64,000 nucleotides of DNA from Vitellaria paradoxa (GCA_019916065.1 CM034240.1:42419180-42483179), one strand, 5' to 3'; numbered from the stretch's first letter, positions 49,701 through 60,025 are shown. The notes: generated by a model not told the origin, from the letters alone. Numbers and translations: made by a program.

Positions 49701-51592
49701 AATTCTACAAAATTTTATAGGTCACAGTAAATATTTATATAATTTAAAAATTTTCATACATTGCACAAATGTCAAAATTATAACCAAACTAAACCAAATC
49801 AAGCATTTTTCCACTAAATGGAATCGGTTACAAATGTTAAAATTATAATTTTTACAAATTTATACTTAATTTTTTTTACAACTCCAATTACATACCCTGT
49901 ATTTTGGTGGGCAATGCATGCATGGAACAGTGTGTTTGGAACCAAATCCCTAAAATGGGATTAATTAGATTGTAGTGGATTTGAACATAAATTCTATATA
50001 TATACTAGCCTCAAATATGTATATTTTTATATTTATATATAATTAATACAATCGAATAAATTGATATCAGCAAGTATTTAATTTAAATAATAAATTAACA
50101 GAGACTTTTAATATCATTGTTCGCTCGTACGATTTGATTTCTTCAATTTTTGTTGAAGTCATGTATAGCTAGGTAGGATTCTTTAGCTTGAGAAGATATA
50201 TAAAAATGGGAAGGGAAGAATTGCAGAGAGCAGTGTTTTTAACTCCGGCCCGGATCGTCCGGTTCAATCGGTTGATTCAGATACTGATTCAATCGATCCT
50301 CTAAAGGTTTATATTTATGTTGTTGGGATTTTACGCTAAAGCACTCAATAATTGGGATTAAAACACAACTATAATAGTAACTAATGGAAGTATAATGAAA
50401 ATTAAAATAGATAAAGATACGTAACATTAATGTGACTCAACACAGGGTAAAGTTAGAAAATTTTGTTGGGATGAATATTAATTATAAGACATATAAATGA
50501 TTGATAGGGCATTATGAGAGTAAAAAAAAAAAAAAAAAAGTTTGATTGTCAAGAAAAAGGAGAGAGAAAAAAAAATCAAAGTGAAATTAAATATCTTTTA
50601 GTTATATTGACAGAGACACAATTTTTTTTTTTTTGTTGGTTTTACTTCTAAGTGCGATGCTTCTTTATTATTTATCTCGACCTTTCAACTTCTCATTGGG
50701 AATAGGTAAACGGGTTAATACATGGTTTGGTTATTAGGTGAGTGCTTTATAATGACATGGAAAGCATTTTTTCAGCAGTGGATAGAAAAACAGTGAGTGC
50801 AAGTCTTGTACTTGAAGAGAGAGTATGTTCTTATATTAGCGAGAGTATTAGGGGTTAGGCTTGGGCGTTCAAACTCAAGTGTAGTTGCACTACATATTCC
50901 TATAATAAAAACAATGGGATTCTATCTGTGGAATAAGTGTGTTATTGCCGAACTACGGGTGGAGCCAAGCTTCGCCTAGGGGCCGCATGCACGCCGTTTC
51001 CAAAGAATTTCAGGGGTTACAGTGGGTCAATCAACGGTTCAAATATAATGGTATTTTAATATGATGTGTTTTTTCATAGTCTTCATTAATGATCTTCCAA
51101 TCAGATTTTGTTTAACTTTTATTTTTATTTTGAATTTAATTTTATTACATTGAATTAAGACCATTAAATTTGATGCAATTATATCTAAATCGTTGATTGA
51201 CTCATTGCAACCCAGTTGATTCTTTCACTGCAACCCCTATAACCCGTTTCCAAATCTTCGTCTAGTAAACAAATTTGCGAATCAACTAAAACAACCCTTT
51301 GCACTTCTTTCCTTTCATTAATACCTTACCGTTGGCTTGTTGGCTTGTGATTTCAATAATTCACCTAATGACCTAACCATGCATTAATGCAATCACACGT
51401 TCCAATGAGAAGTTGAAAGGTCACGACAAATTACAAAAAAGTATAACGCTTTGGGACTCCAAGTAAAAACAGAAAAGGTAAACTTGCGCAAGACTTTATA
51501 ATTTGTTTGGAAATTGAACCAATCCCAACATATGCGTATATAAAACCAGAGAAACTCGTTTGAATCCATAGCTAAACCGGCAAATCGGTTGA
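46717..51592. other. AT-rich intergenic DNA, no gene seen
   Basis: The stretch is mostly AT-rich. It holds (TA)n runs at about 48896-48909, 49283-49291 and 49313-49334. A slightly GC-richer island at about 49335-49500 carries the run CTTAGCTTAGCTTAGCTTAT. GGATAAATGGACGGGTTAGATC-like text lies near 47992, and GGAGCCAAGCTTCGCCTAGG (about 50960) recurs in altered form near 61815. No gene was recognised. Confidence 0.45.
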
Positions 51593-51597
51593 CCCCA

Positions 51598-51859
51598 TGT
51601 TATGACTAATTTCCTCACGTGAAGTCTATTGGGTCAGCACCTATGAAGGAGTCTTCCTATTTTCCTGCTAGTGCCGTGATTTTCTCTTTTAGTGGTTGTA
51701 CGTGTCTCTTTTAGTTGTTGTACGTGGCTGTATGTGTAGACTATAAATACAGTCACAGGAAATCCAATAGGGGATCATCAGATTAATTCAAGTTATTTCT
51801 TTCTCCCCGTTCCTTCTCAATTCTTTTCCTCTTCACTCCTCTCAAAATTAAACGTATCA
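51598..51859 (+). repeat. 5' LTR, 262 bp
   Basis: Begins TGTTATGACTAATTTCC and ends AAACGTATCA. ACTATAAATAC (about 51740) is the likely TATA box. It carries a 22-bp tandem duplication near 51700-51728 (CTCTTTTAGTGGTTGTACGTG then CTCTTTTAGTTGTTGTACGTG, approximate units) that the 3' LTR lacks. Confidence 0.93.
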
Positions 51860-51861
51860 AT

Positions 51862-51874
51862 TGGTATCAGAGCC
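51862..51874 (+). other. Primer-binding site (tRNA-iMet type)
   Basis: TGGTATCAGAGCC starts two bases after the LTR end, matching the 3' end of plant initiator tRNA-Met. Confidence 0.9.
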
Positions 51875-51888
51875 GGTTTTTTTTCTCT

Positions 51889-54800
51889 ATGGATACTCGC
51901 GGGAAGACGAACGCTGAATTTCGCAATGAAGTGAATGAAGCATTAGCACGCCATGAGTCAAACTTTGATCAGATGAATGCAATCCTACAGACAGTCTTGA
52001 CAGAAATACAAGCCCTGCGCTCCACCAAAAACTCTCACACTATTCCACCAGAAGTTAATCCCTTTGCTCAAGAGGGATCTTCTCAGCAACCACACGTCAT
52101 ACCATCTGCTGCGAGCTACAACCATTCACCATCATCTTCACTTAAGCTACAGTTTCCAAAGTTTAATGGCGAAGACCCAATGGGTTGGATTTACAAGGCC
52201 GAGCAGTACTTTGAGTGCCAAGGTATTGAAGCTGAACAGCGAGTGCAACTCGCCTCTTTTCACTTGGAGGGCATTGCATTACAGTGGCATCGTTGGCATA
52301 CAAAATTTCAGGGACCTCTTACTTGGGAAGAACTCACTAAGGCAATCTTGCTTCGCTTTGGTCCTATCGAATTCGAAGATCCATCGGAAGCCTTGTCCCG
52401 TTTGAAGCAAACTACAACAGTTGCTGCTTATCAAGAGGCCTTTGAAAGGCTATCTCATCGGGTTGATAAGTTACCAGAAACTTTTCTGATCGAGTGCTTC
52501 ATTGCAGGCTTAAGGGATGACATCCGCTTAGATATGAAGATCAAGCAACCCCGTACCTTGGCGGACACCATTGGAGTGGCTCGTTTGGTGGAGGAGCGAA
52601 ACCAACTCCAACAGCAGCCTAACCCCATTAACAGAATGCCATTGGGGACCCCAATGACAAGAGGAAACCCCAATCCATCTGCGGGAATTCTGGGACCAAC
52701 ACCCAGCCAACGCTCAAGACTAGGATCCAACGCACCACCCTCTCCTGTCCGTCAAATCACCAACCAGGAGGCACGGGAACGCCGAGAGAAAGGCTTATGC
52801 TATTACTGTGATGAGAAATACTCCTGGGGTCATCGGTGTGTACGGCCCCAATTTTTTATAATTGAAGATTCAACCCCCATGAAGGATGAGAATGAAGAGG
52901 AGCCTCCTCAAGAAGCAGAGACTCTAGAACCAGTACCCGAAATCTCGTTTCATGCAATCGCTGGCACAAAACATCCCCAGACCCTCCGGCTTATGGGAAA
53001 CTTCAAAAACAAAAGCTTGATGGTGCTGATCGACGGGGGTAGTACCCACAATTTCATTGATCAACACACAGCTTCTCGATTCGGCCTGTCGATTGCCCGG
53101 GACAAGAAATTGCAAGTGGTGGTTGCCAACAGGGAAATGATCGAATGCACCGGCCAATGTCAAGGGCTCACGTTTACCATCCAAGGTATACCCATCACTG
53201 CTGATTATTATGTTCTTCCGGTCGCAGCTTGTCAAGTTGTTCTGGGCGTACAATGGTTGGAGACACTCGGACCAATCGAAATGGATTACCGGCGCCTCAC
53301 CATGTCATTTCGTGTTAGGGGAACCACTCATACCCTTCATGGGCCTGGCCGTTCTGCAGAGGTTGCCAGCGTTGAAGTTCTAGATGAAAAAGAATGTGCT
53401 GGGTTGCAGGGAACAGGGTTCCTCTTTCAGATAATTTCGGCTGAACTCAAGTCCTCTGTTCATTCGTACCCATCGGAGATTAAGAGCCTCCTGGAGGACT
53501 TCTCTCAGGTCTTTGAGACCCCCACAAGCATTCCTCCTAAGCGATTGCACGACCACCGAATTCTACTCCAACCAGATGCAGAACCAGTAAGCGTGCGGCC
53601 CTACCAATATCCGTACTACCAAAAATCAGAAATTGAGAAGATGGTCACAGAACTCTTGCAGACGGGACTCATACGGCCGAGCAACAGTCATTTTTCTTCT
53701 CCAGTTTTATTGGTAAAAAAGGGTGATGGAACTTGGCGATTCTGTATTGACTACCGGGCTCTCAACAAGCTGACGGTGAAAGATAAGTATCCTATCCCGG
53801 TAATTGATGAATTACTTGATGAGTTACATAATGCCAAGTTCTATTCGAAGTTGGACTTGCGATCTGGGTACCACCAGATTCGAGTGCATGAAGAAGATAT
53901 TCCGAAGACGGCATTTCGAACTCATGAGGGGCATTACGAGTTTGTCGTCATGCCTTTCGGCCTCACAAATGCTCCGGCAACTTTTCAGAGCCTCATGAAC
54001 GACCTTTTCCGACCATACCTCCGTAGGTTTATTCTGGTATTTTTTGACGACATATTGGTTTATTCACAATCATGGGAAGATCACCTCTCTCATTTACAGA
54101 TTGTTTTTTCCATTTTACAATCTAACCAGTTATTTGCCAAGAAATCAAAATGCCATTTTGGAGTTCAACAGGTCAAATACTTAGGGCATATCATTACGAA
54201 CGGAGGAGTATCAGTAGATCCTGACAAGGTGCAAGCAGTGGAGGCTTGGCCGACCCCCACCACGGCTAAAGGCGTACGAGGCTTCCTTGGGCTTGCTGGG
54301 TACTATAGAAAATTTATTCGCCACTTCGGCAGCATAGCAGCCCCATTAACCAGGCTCTTGACCAAGGAAAAATTCCAGTGGAAAGATGAAGCAGAGGTGG
54401 CATTCCTCCAACTGAAGCATGCCCTTGCCACACCACCAACCCTATGCTTGCCTGACTTCTCTCAACAGTTTGTGATTGAATGTGATGCGAGTGGGGTGGG
54501 GCTCGGAGCTGTCCTCACTCAACAGAATCAACCCATTGCCTACTTTAGTGAAGCTCTAAAAGGATCTGCTTTGGCGTTGTCTACATATGAAAAAGAAATG
54601 CTAGCAATTGTTAAGGCAATCAGGAAATGGCGCCCTTATTTGCTCGGTCGGAGGTTTATAGTAAGAACAGACCACAAAAGCCTCAAATATCTACTCGAGC
54701 AGCGCATAACCACTCCTGCCCAGTCTCGCTGGTTATCCAAACTGCTGGGGTACGACTACATCATTGAATATAAAAAAGGTCCTGAGAACAAGGCTGCCGA

Positions 54801-56118
54801 TTCCTTATCTCGAATGGGTGAGCTCAAGTTCTTATCCATCTCGATTCCACATGTGGATTGGTGGCCGAAGCTCCAACAAGAAGTAAGCAAGGATCCTTTT
54901 TATGCAAGCCTAGCTAGCAGACGAAATGCCTATAAATTAACTCTGCGGGATGGTGCTTGGTTCCAACATGGCAAGGTAATCCTGAGTCCGAATTCTACTT
55001 TAATTCATCTCATTCTCGCAGATAGCCATTCTTCCCCTATAGGTGGCCATTTTGGGTTCCGTAAAACCCTTCATCGCATCAACCAGAGTTTCATTTGGCC
55101 AAAGATGCGACAAGCGGTAAAGGATTTTATAAAGACTTGTGAGGTGTGTCAGCAATACAAAGCAGATTGTATGAAGCCGGCTGGCCTGTTACAACCCCTT
55201 CCTATACCTACCCAATCATGGACAGATGTGTCCATGGATTTCATAGAAGGCCTTCCCATGGCAAAGGGATACTCCGTTATCATGGTTGTAGTTGATCGTC
55301 TGACGAAATATGCACACTTCGTGCCATTGAAGCACCCATTCTCTGCTACCTCAGTTGCACAAGCTTTTGTCACCAGTGTGGTGCGATTACATGGAGTTCC
55401 CGCATCCATAGTAAGCGATCGCGATAAGGTTTTTATTAGCAATTTTTGGCAAGCCTTGTTTCGCGTTCAGGGGACCAAACTCTGCATGAGTTCCAGTTAC
55501 CACCCTCAGACCGATGGCCAATCAGAGGTTGTTAACCGAACCTTGGAGCAATATCTTCGTTGTTTTGCAGGTTCCCAACCGAAGAAGTGGGTGGAATGGA
55601 TACCCTGGGCTGAATTTAGCTATAACACTTCTATCCACTCAGCAACGAAAATCACTCCCTTTGAGGCAGTTTATGGCAAACCACCGCCAAGTTTACTAAC
55701 ATACATTCCGGGGACGGCACGAGTGCAGGCAGTGGATGAGTATCTCCAAGACAGAGACCGAATTCTAAGGGAACTTCGACGCAATCTGCAACTTGCTCAA
55801 GAACGGATGAAGACTCAAGCCAATCAACACAGGCGTGAGGTTTCGTTTAACATAGGCGACTATGTTTACCTCAAACTCCAACCATATCGCCAGACTTCTG
55901 TTGCATTTCGTGGATCTCTAAAGCTCTCCCCTCGTTTCTATGGACCCTACAAAGTGATCGAGCGGGTGGGACCTGTGGCCTACAAATTAGCTTTACCAGC
56001 AGGATCACTAATCCATGACACCTTTCATGTTAGTCTCCTGCGCAAACACTTGGGACCCCTTGCTTCCACCTCCTCTGATCTCCCTCCAGTGGCAGATGAT
56101 TCTACTATTCTCCCATAG
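51889..56118 (+). CDS. Ty3/gypsy Gag-Pol polyprotein (chromodomain lost to a stop)
   Basis: A single 1,409-aa frame starts 15 bp after the primer-binding site. Domains in order: Gag (about residues 85-250, KFNGEDPMGW start); zinc knuckle CYYCDEKYSWGHRC (304-317); aspartic protease LIDGGSTHNFID (380-391); reverse transcriptase (about 570-760) with KLDLRSGYHQI and catalytic FFDD (718-721); RNase H with ECDASG (about 864); integrase with an HHCC zinc finger (about 1045-1086) and a D-D-E core with aspartates near 1117 and 1177 and glutamate near 1213. The frame ends at TAG (56116-56118), while chromodomain-like coding continues in the same frame downstream. Gag to integrase is otherwise uninterrupted, so the copy decayed little. 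Shorter frames on other strands inside it are shadows. Confidence 0.95.
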   Translation: MDTRGKTNAEFRNEVNEALARHESNFDQMNAILQTVLTEIQALRSTKNSHTIPPEVNPFAQEGSSQQPHVIPSAASYNHSPSSSLKLQFPKFNGEDPMGWIYKAEQYFECQGIEAEQRVQLASFHLEGIALQWHRWHTKFQGPLTWEELTKAILLRFGPIEFEDPSEALSRLKQTTTVAAYQEAFERLSHRVDKLPETFLIECFIAGLRDDIRLDMKIKQPRTLADTIGVARLVEERNQLQQQPNPINRMPLGTPMTRGNPNPSAGILGPTPSQRSRLGSNAPPSPVRQITNQEARERREKGLCYYCDEKYSWGHRCVRPQFFIIEDSTPMKDENEEEPPQEAETLEPVPEISFHAIAGTKHPQTLRLMGNFKNKSLMVLIDGGSTHNFIDQHTASRFGLSIARDKKLQVVVANREMIECTGQCQGLTFTIQGIPITADYYVLPVAACQVVLGVQWLETLGPIEMDYRRLTMSFRVRGTTHTLHGPGRSAEVASVEVLDEKECAGLQGTGFLFQIISAELKSSVHSYPSEIKSLLEDFSQVFETPTSIPPKRLHDHRILLQPDAEPVSVRPYQYPYYQKSEIEKMVTELLQTGLIRPSNSHFSSPVLLVKKGDGTWRFCIDYRALNKLTVKDKYPIPVIDELLDELHNAKFYSKLDLRSGYHQIRVHEEDIPKTAFRTHEGHYEFVVMPFGLTNAPATFQSLMNDLFRPYLRRFILVFFDDILVYSQSWEDHLSHLQIVFSILQSNQLFAKKSKCHFGVQQVKYLGHIITNGGVSVDPDKVQAVEAWPTPTTAKGVRGFLGLAGYYRKFIRHFGSIAAPLTRLLTKEKFQWKDEAEVAFLQLKHALATPPTLCLPDFSQQFVIECDASGVGLGAVLTQQNQPIAYFSEALKGSALALSTYEKEMLAIVKAIRKWRPYLLGRRFIVRTDHKSLKYLLEQRITTPAQSRWLSKLLGYDYIIEYKKGPENKAADSLSRMGELKFLSISIPHVDWWPKLQQEVSKDPFYASLASRRNAYKLTLRDGAWFQHGKVILSPNSTLIHLILADSHSSPIGGHFGFRKTLHRINQSFIWPKMRQAVKDFIKTCEVCQQYKADCMKPAGLLQPLPIPTQSWTDVSMDFIEGLPMAKGYSVIMVVVDRLTKYAHFVPLKHPFSATSVAQAFVTSVVRLHGVPASIVSDRDKVFISNFWQALFRVQGTKLCMSSSYHPQTDGQSEVVNRTLEQYLRCFAGSQPKKWVEWIPWAEFSYNTSIHSATKITPFEAVYGKPPPSLLTYIPGTARVQAVDEYLQDRDRILRELRRNLQLAQERMKTQANQHRREVSFNIGDYVYLKLQPYRQTSVAFRGSLKLSPRFYGPYKVIERVGPVAYKLALPAGSLIHDTFHVSLLRKHLGPLASTSSDLPPVADDSTILP

Positions 56119-56271
56119 CCAGAATCCATTTTAGCTCGACGAGAAGTAAAAAAGGGAAAATATCGGCCGAAATCTGAAGTTTTGATCAAATGGGTTGGTG
56201 CCCCAGCCGAAGATGCTACTTGGGAAACGGAATGGCGGTTCCGGAAAGCCTACCCCAATTTTCGTCCTTGA
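56119..56271 (+). pseudogene. Chromodomain remnant of the gypsy polyprotein
   Basis: In the same frame as the upstream ORF, after the TAG, one reads ILARREVKKGKYRP, LIKWVG and ATWETEW, the hallmarks of an integrase C-terminal chromodomain. The frame then ends TGA after NFRP. The single nonsense codon separates it from the polyprotein; readthrough is conceivable but unproven. Confidence 0.8.
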
Positions 56272-56286
56272 GGACAAGGACTCATT

Positions 56287-56302
56287 TGAGTGGGGGGGAA
56301 AC
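56287..56302 (+). other. Polypurine tract
   Basis: GAGTGGGGGGGAAAC directly precedes the 3' LTR, the plus-strand priming site of reverse transcription. Confidence 0.85.
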
Positions 56303-56542
56303 TGTTATGACTAATTTCCTCACGTGAAGTCTACTGGGTCAGCACCTATGAAGGAGTCTTCCTATTTTCCTGCTAGTGTCGTGATTTTCTCTTTTAGTGG
56401 TTGTACGTGGCTGTATGTGTAGACTATAAATACAGTCACAGGGAATCCAATAGGGGATCATCAGATTAATTCAAGTTATTTCTTTCTCCCCGTTCCTTCT
56501 CAATTCTTTTCCTCTTCACTCCTCTCAAAATTAAACGTATCG
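56303..56542 (+). repeat. 3' LTR, 240 bp
   Basis: Begins TGTTATGACTAATTTCC and ends AAACGTATCG, where the final CA has mutated to CG. It lacks the 22-bp duplication of the 5' LTR. Confidence 0.93.
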
Positions 56543-56547
56543 CCCCA

Positions 56548-57157
56548 TTAGTGATTTACATGAACATATTATATATAAATGTGAGTGTCATTTTGGCATT
56601 TCGTTTACAACTTTAAATAGGCTTTTGTCTAGTGCGCCTGCTAATCTTAAAATTAATAATTAAGTAAATTTTAAGTGATTTTTTAAACAATTGAACTAAT
56701 GACTATTTAAAATAAATTTAAAATCTTATTAATTGAGTTACTTCTCAAAATTAACAAAATTGATTCAGTTGAACATAAGTATATATAAGTATCAAAATTG
56801 GGTAAGATTGATGTGATATACTTGGCTTGTAATCAAATTAATATTATTTAATTAATTTTATAGTTTAATGCTTTTATTTATTTATTTTTATATGTTATTA
56901 ATTGATTATGACATAATTATGATATCACAATTTAATTTCAATTGACACAACGATTAAATCATTGACCCTTAACGCAAACATTTTTTTTTTTAATTTACTT
57001 AATGTTATGGGCTTGAGAACATTAGCAAGTAGTGAGATAAAACATTAGCAAGGAGAGAGATAAAGGGGAGATACAGATATAATTAAGTTGGCCTTATTCT
57101 TCCTGCTTCATAGTTTTGTTTTTTCCCTTTTTTTTTTTTTCCTTAATTCGAATTTGC
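56548..57157. other. AT-rich intergenic DNA, no gene seen
   Basis: No coding or repeat structure was recognised. Confidence 0.5.
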
Positions 57158-57171
57158 AACTCTCACACACT

Positions 57172-57377
57172 TACCCACCCCTGATTGGTCCAGTGGAGCG
57201 GGAGTCAAGCTTAAGGTTTGAGTAATATACTTAAGTCACGGGTTCGATTTTCATCTGGAGCGGTTAAGATTTAAGTTGGGGGTCGTGGCGGTGGGTTGCT
57301 GCGCTAGTTCCCCTGAGGATTTGTAGCTTAGTGAGTAAAATCGCTGGGTGATTTCTCCCGTTATCAAAAAAAAAAAA
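57172..57377 (+). mobile_element. tRNA-derived SINE, ~206 bp with poly-A tail
   Basis: A box A-like GATTGGTCCAGTGGAGC (about 57183) and a box B GGGTTCGATTTTC (about 57240) form an internal pol III promoter. A unique body follows, then TTATC plus a ~14-bp A tail. It is flanked by AACTCTCACACACT (57158-57171) and AACTCCCACACACT (57378-57391), a 14-bp target duplication with one mismatch, typical of LINE-assisted retroposition. It cannot fold as a functional tRNA. Confidence 0.8.
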
Positions 57378-57392
57378 AACTCCCACACACTA

Positions 57393-57519
57393 GGTGCATA
57401 AATAAATTAATTGTAGCACTTTTCAGTAATCCTATACCATATATGGTAAAAGAATGGGTGCATAAATAAATTAATTGTAGCACTTTTCAGTAATCCTATA
57501 CCATATATGGTAAAAGAAT
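57393..57519. repeat. Perfect 64-bp tandem duplication
   Basis: Copies 57393-57456 and 57457-57519 both start GGTGCATAAATAAATTAATT and end GGTAAAAGAAT and appear identical where both are complete. The duplication begins one base after the SINE target duplication and must be recent. Confidence 0.93.
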
Positions 57520-58186
57520 ATGGTTTTGAACTGTTGGTTTGAAATAAAATCTAACTATTTAAAAAGATTCAGATGAATATAACTATAACTGTACCGATAA
57601 TATCTGACCGATTAATTTATTATTAAGGCCCCACTTATTGTAATGTAAAATATTTTAAAAAAATGTATTTATTAATATTTTTATAAAACATGATTGAAAG
57701 TATTTTTTGAAAATATTTTAAAACCTAACTATTTATTATTACATTGAATGACATATTTATGTGGTCAGCATTTGCACTTTAATATAGCACCGAAACCACC
57801 ATTAATTCTCATGCCTGTCTCTACATGATTTGGCATTTGGAGTTCTTTCGAAATTATATAATAAATGAATGAGAAAAATAAAAAATAATATATGAATAAA
57901 TAAAGTAAAAGAAATTGATTTTATTCTTTATTTGATTATAAGAAAAGATCTAATCGTGTATATATATATATATATATATATGTTGAATTATAAACTAACT
58001 GCCAAATATAACGTTTTTCATATATGAAGAATTCGATGAGAAGGGATGACTAATATTATTTTTGAAATTAATAATATGACATCGAAATTATGAATTATTC
58101 GATTAAAATCTAATAATTCATAACAAAAATAATTTTTGATCCCCCTGAGGAAAGAAAAGTTATAAGCAATAGTTTACTTGCACAAA
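57520..58186. other. AT-rich DNA downstream of CYP94B
   Basis: Contains a (TA)n run (about 57959-57981). On the minus strand its right-hand end is the probable 3' UTR of the P450 gene. No other gene was seen. Confidence 0.45.
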
Positions 58187-59746
58187 CTATGAACTAGCCA
58201 AAGTCCCAATACCGCCGTCCCTTTTCCGTACTCTCACCCTCAACCCACCAGCCATGTAGGCCGTCAAGAGAGGAACAAAAACCGGCTGGTCTGAACCAAC
58301 CGGAGAGATCTCAAACCTCCTCAGAACCGAAGCCACCACGTACTTCATCTGAATGAAAGCCATTTCCTTTCCCAAACACACCCTCGGACCCGCCTGAAAA
58401 ACCGGAAACTTGTACGGACTCACCGGCTTCAGCCCCCAACCGCCGTCCGAACCGTCACCCGGCTCTTTCAACCACCGGTCGGGTCTGAACTCGAACCTGT
58501 CCTTCCCCCACAGCTCCTCCATCCTCCCCATTCCATACGGAAAATAGGTCACCCTGTCCCCTTCGTAAACCGCCGTGCCGTCCGGCAAGACGTCGGTCTC
58601 GGCGGCGTGCTTCGAGTCCCACGCCACCGGCGGATAAAGCCTCATGGACTCGCACAAACAAGCTTTCAAGTAGTTCATTCCCTTCAAATCTTCAAAACCC
58701 AGTGGCTTTTCGCCATCGTTGATGGACGTCACTTCATCGATTATCTCTTTCTCCGCCCAACTGTGCCGCGAGAGAAGCCAGAACAGCCACGTCATGGCGG
58801 CAGAGGTGGTGTCTCTCCCCGCCATCAGAAAGCTAATCACCAAATCTCTCACCACCTCCTCGCCTCCGTGTCGGGCCGACAACAGCCGCGACAAGAGATC
58901 GCCGCCGTCACAATCTTTTCCACCACTTTCTAGAAGTTTCGCTTTTTTCCTTTCGATAAGGTCAGAAACAGAGCCGCGAACGAGCTCAACCGCCTCTCTC
59001 AGTCTCTTTTCCGACCCAACATTCAACGCTCTCTTAATCTTCCACACCGCACAGACCGGCGCCACCGCCCTCGCCGCGCTTATCTCCGACGCGACGTCGA
59101 ACGCGGCCATAAGCGGCGGAAGCGGCAGCGAATAGTCCAAGCAACACGGGTTCATTCCCAGCGACACATTGCATATAGTATCAAACGCTAGTCTCCTCAA
59201 TACATCTTGCAAGTCCAAAACTATGCCGCCGTCCGCGGCGGCTTCCATCAGCGGGAATAGGCGGTTTTGGACCTCTTCTTTAAGTGTCTTCACCACAAAG
59301 TCCCTCAGAGACGTCGTGCTGAACTCATGACTCGCTAGCTTCCTCTGGGTGCTCCACATATCGCCGTCGGCGTTGAAAATTCCGAAACCCAGGAAGTCTC
59401 CGAGAATCTCAGTGAAGGGCTTGCCTTTTGGGTAGTTATTGAAGCGGGTCTTGAGAATATACTCGACGTTCTCCGGGTTCGCGGTGACGACGGTTCGGCG
59501 AGCGCCGAACCGGTTCACGACAATGGTCTGACTCGGCGACTCGACCAAGAGGTCGGTGTACCAGTGCAAGAGACGACGTCGGTTTTGGTAGAAGGAAAGG
59601 AGGCAACCAATGAAAGGGTACGTCCGAGGCCCGCTAACTGAATTAGAGAACTTTTGATAAGCCAAATGAAATCTTTGAACGTATGGTACTGAGAAAGAAA
59701 GAAGCATTAACCCTAGAGCGAGAAACAAAAGTAGAGAGAGAAACAT
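58187..59746 (-). CDS. CYP94B: Cytochrome P450, CYP94B type (probable JA-Ile 12-hydroxylase)
   Basis: Single-exon gene, 519 aa, markedly richer in GC than its surroundings. Visible features: N-terminal membrane anchor (about 2-22) for the ER; a hinge with GPRTYPFIG (39-47); I-helix AGRDTT (309-314); ExxR motif ESMR (366-369); FEFRPDRW (418-425); heme-binding FQAGPRVCLG with the ligand Cys457. The stretches YPKGKPFTEILGDFLG, AVWKIKRALNVGSEKRLREA and WDSKHAA are those of the CYP94B branch, as is the lack of introns. In Arabidopsis CYP94B1 and CYP94B3 omega-hydroxylate jasmonoyl-isoleucine and so dampen jasmonate signalling; the same role is inferred here. CYP94A or CYP94D fatty-acid hydroxylases are less likely by motif. 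No defect was seen. Reading frames on the opposite strand are shadows. Confidence 0.9.
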   Translation of the reverse strand: MFLSLLLFLALGLMLLSFSVPYVQRFHLAYQKFSNSVSGPRTYPFIGCLLSFYQNRRRLLHWYTDLLVESPSQTIVVNRFGARRTVVTANPENVEYILKTRFNNYPKGKPFTEILGDFLGFGIFNADGDMWSTQRKLASHEFSTTSLRDFVVKTLKEEVQNRLFPLMEAAADGGIVLDLQDVLRRLAFDTICNVSLGMNPCCLDYSLPLPPLMAAFDVASEISAARAVAPVCAVWKIKRALNVGSEKRLREAVELVRGSVSDLIERKKAKLLESGGKDCDGGDLLSRLLSARHGGEEVVRDLVISFLMAGRDTTSAAMTWLFWLLSRHSWAEKEIIDEVTSINDGEKPLGFEDLKGMNYLKACLCESMRLYPPVAWDSKHAAETDVLPDGTAVYEGDRVTYFPYGMGRMEELWGKDRFEFRPDRWLKEPGDGSDGGWGLKPVSPYKFPVFQAGPRVCLGKEMAFIQMKYVVASVLRRFEISPVGSDQPVFVPLLTAYMAGGLRVRVRKRDGGIGTLASS

Positions 59747-59801
59747 GATGTTGTGATATTGGAAAAAAAAAAAAATGAAAGGCTTGAAGATTGTGGAGTA
59801 T

Positions 59802-59808
59802 CTTTATA
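59802..59808 (-). promoter_or_regulatory. TATA box of CYP94B
   Basis: TATAAAG on the minus strand, about 55 bp before the start codon. This implies a very short leader. Confidence 0.55.
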
Positions 59809-60025
59809 GAGAGGAATGCAATATGGAGATCACAAGGTTTCTATAAATTATATATATGCATAAATATATGTGTGTGTGTGTCTTGTATGGTATCCATTCG
59901 AAGAGGGTATATGTAAATATGCATAATATGGGGGTGTGTGTGTGTGTTGTCTGGTATCCACGCGAAGAAGGAAAAAAGAAACAAGGGCAACCGCAACTGA
60001 GGGCATTGAGTTGACTGTATTAAGT

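Larger units (their letters stand above)
51598..56542 (+). mobile_element. Ty3/gypsy chromovirus (Reina-like), near-intact, 4.9 kb
   Basis: The element is flanked by CCCCA on both sides (51593-51597 and 56543-56547). It has LTRs of 262 and 240 bp, a tRNA-Met primer-binding site, one gag-pol ORF with protease, RT, RNase H and integrase in the Ty3/gypsy order, chromodomain-like sequence after a stop codon, and a polypurine tract before the 3' LTR. Short LTRs, a total length near 5 kb, a single ORF and a chromodomain point to the Reina branch of chromoviruses (inference). The LTRs differ by about four substitutions plus one 22-bp duplication, so insertion was recent. Confidence 0.93.

Noticed and set aside
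52064..55699. Short frames on both strands inside the gypsy ORF
   Set aside because: Shadows of the 1,409-aa gag-pol frame.
57183..57255. Candidate tRNA gene
   Set aside because: Boxes A and B are present but no cloverleaf with an anticodon stem and acceptor stem can be drawn; the poly-A tail and target duplication show a SINE.
58607..59135. Plus-strand frames of 108 and 138 aa
   Set aside because: Antisense shadows of the GC-rich CYP94B exon.
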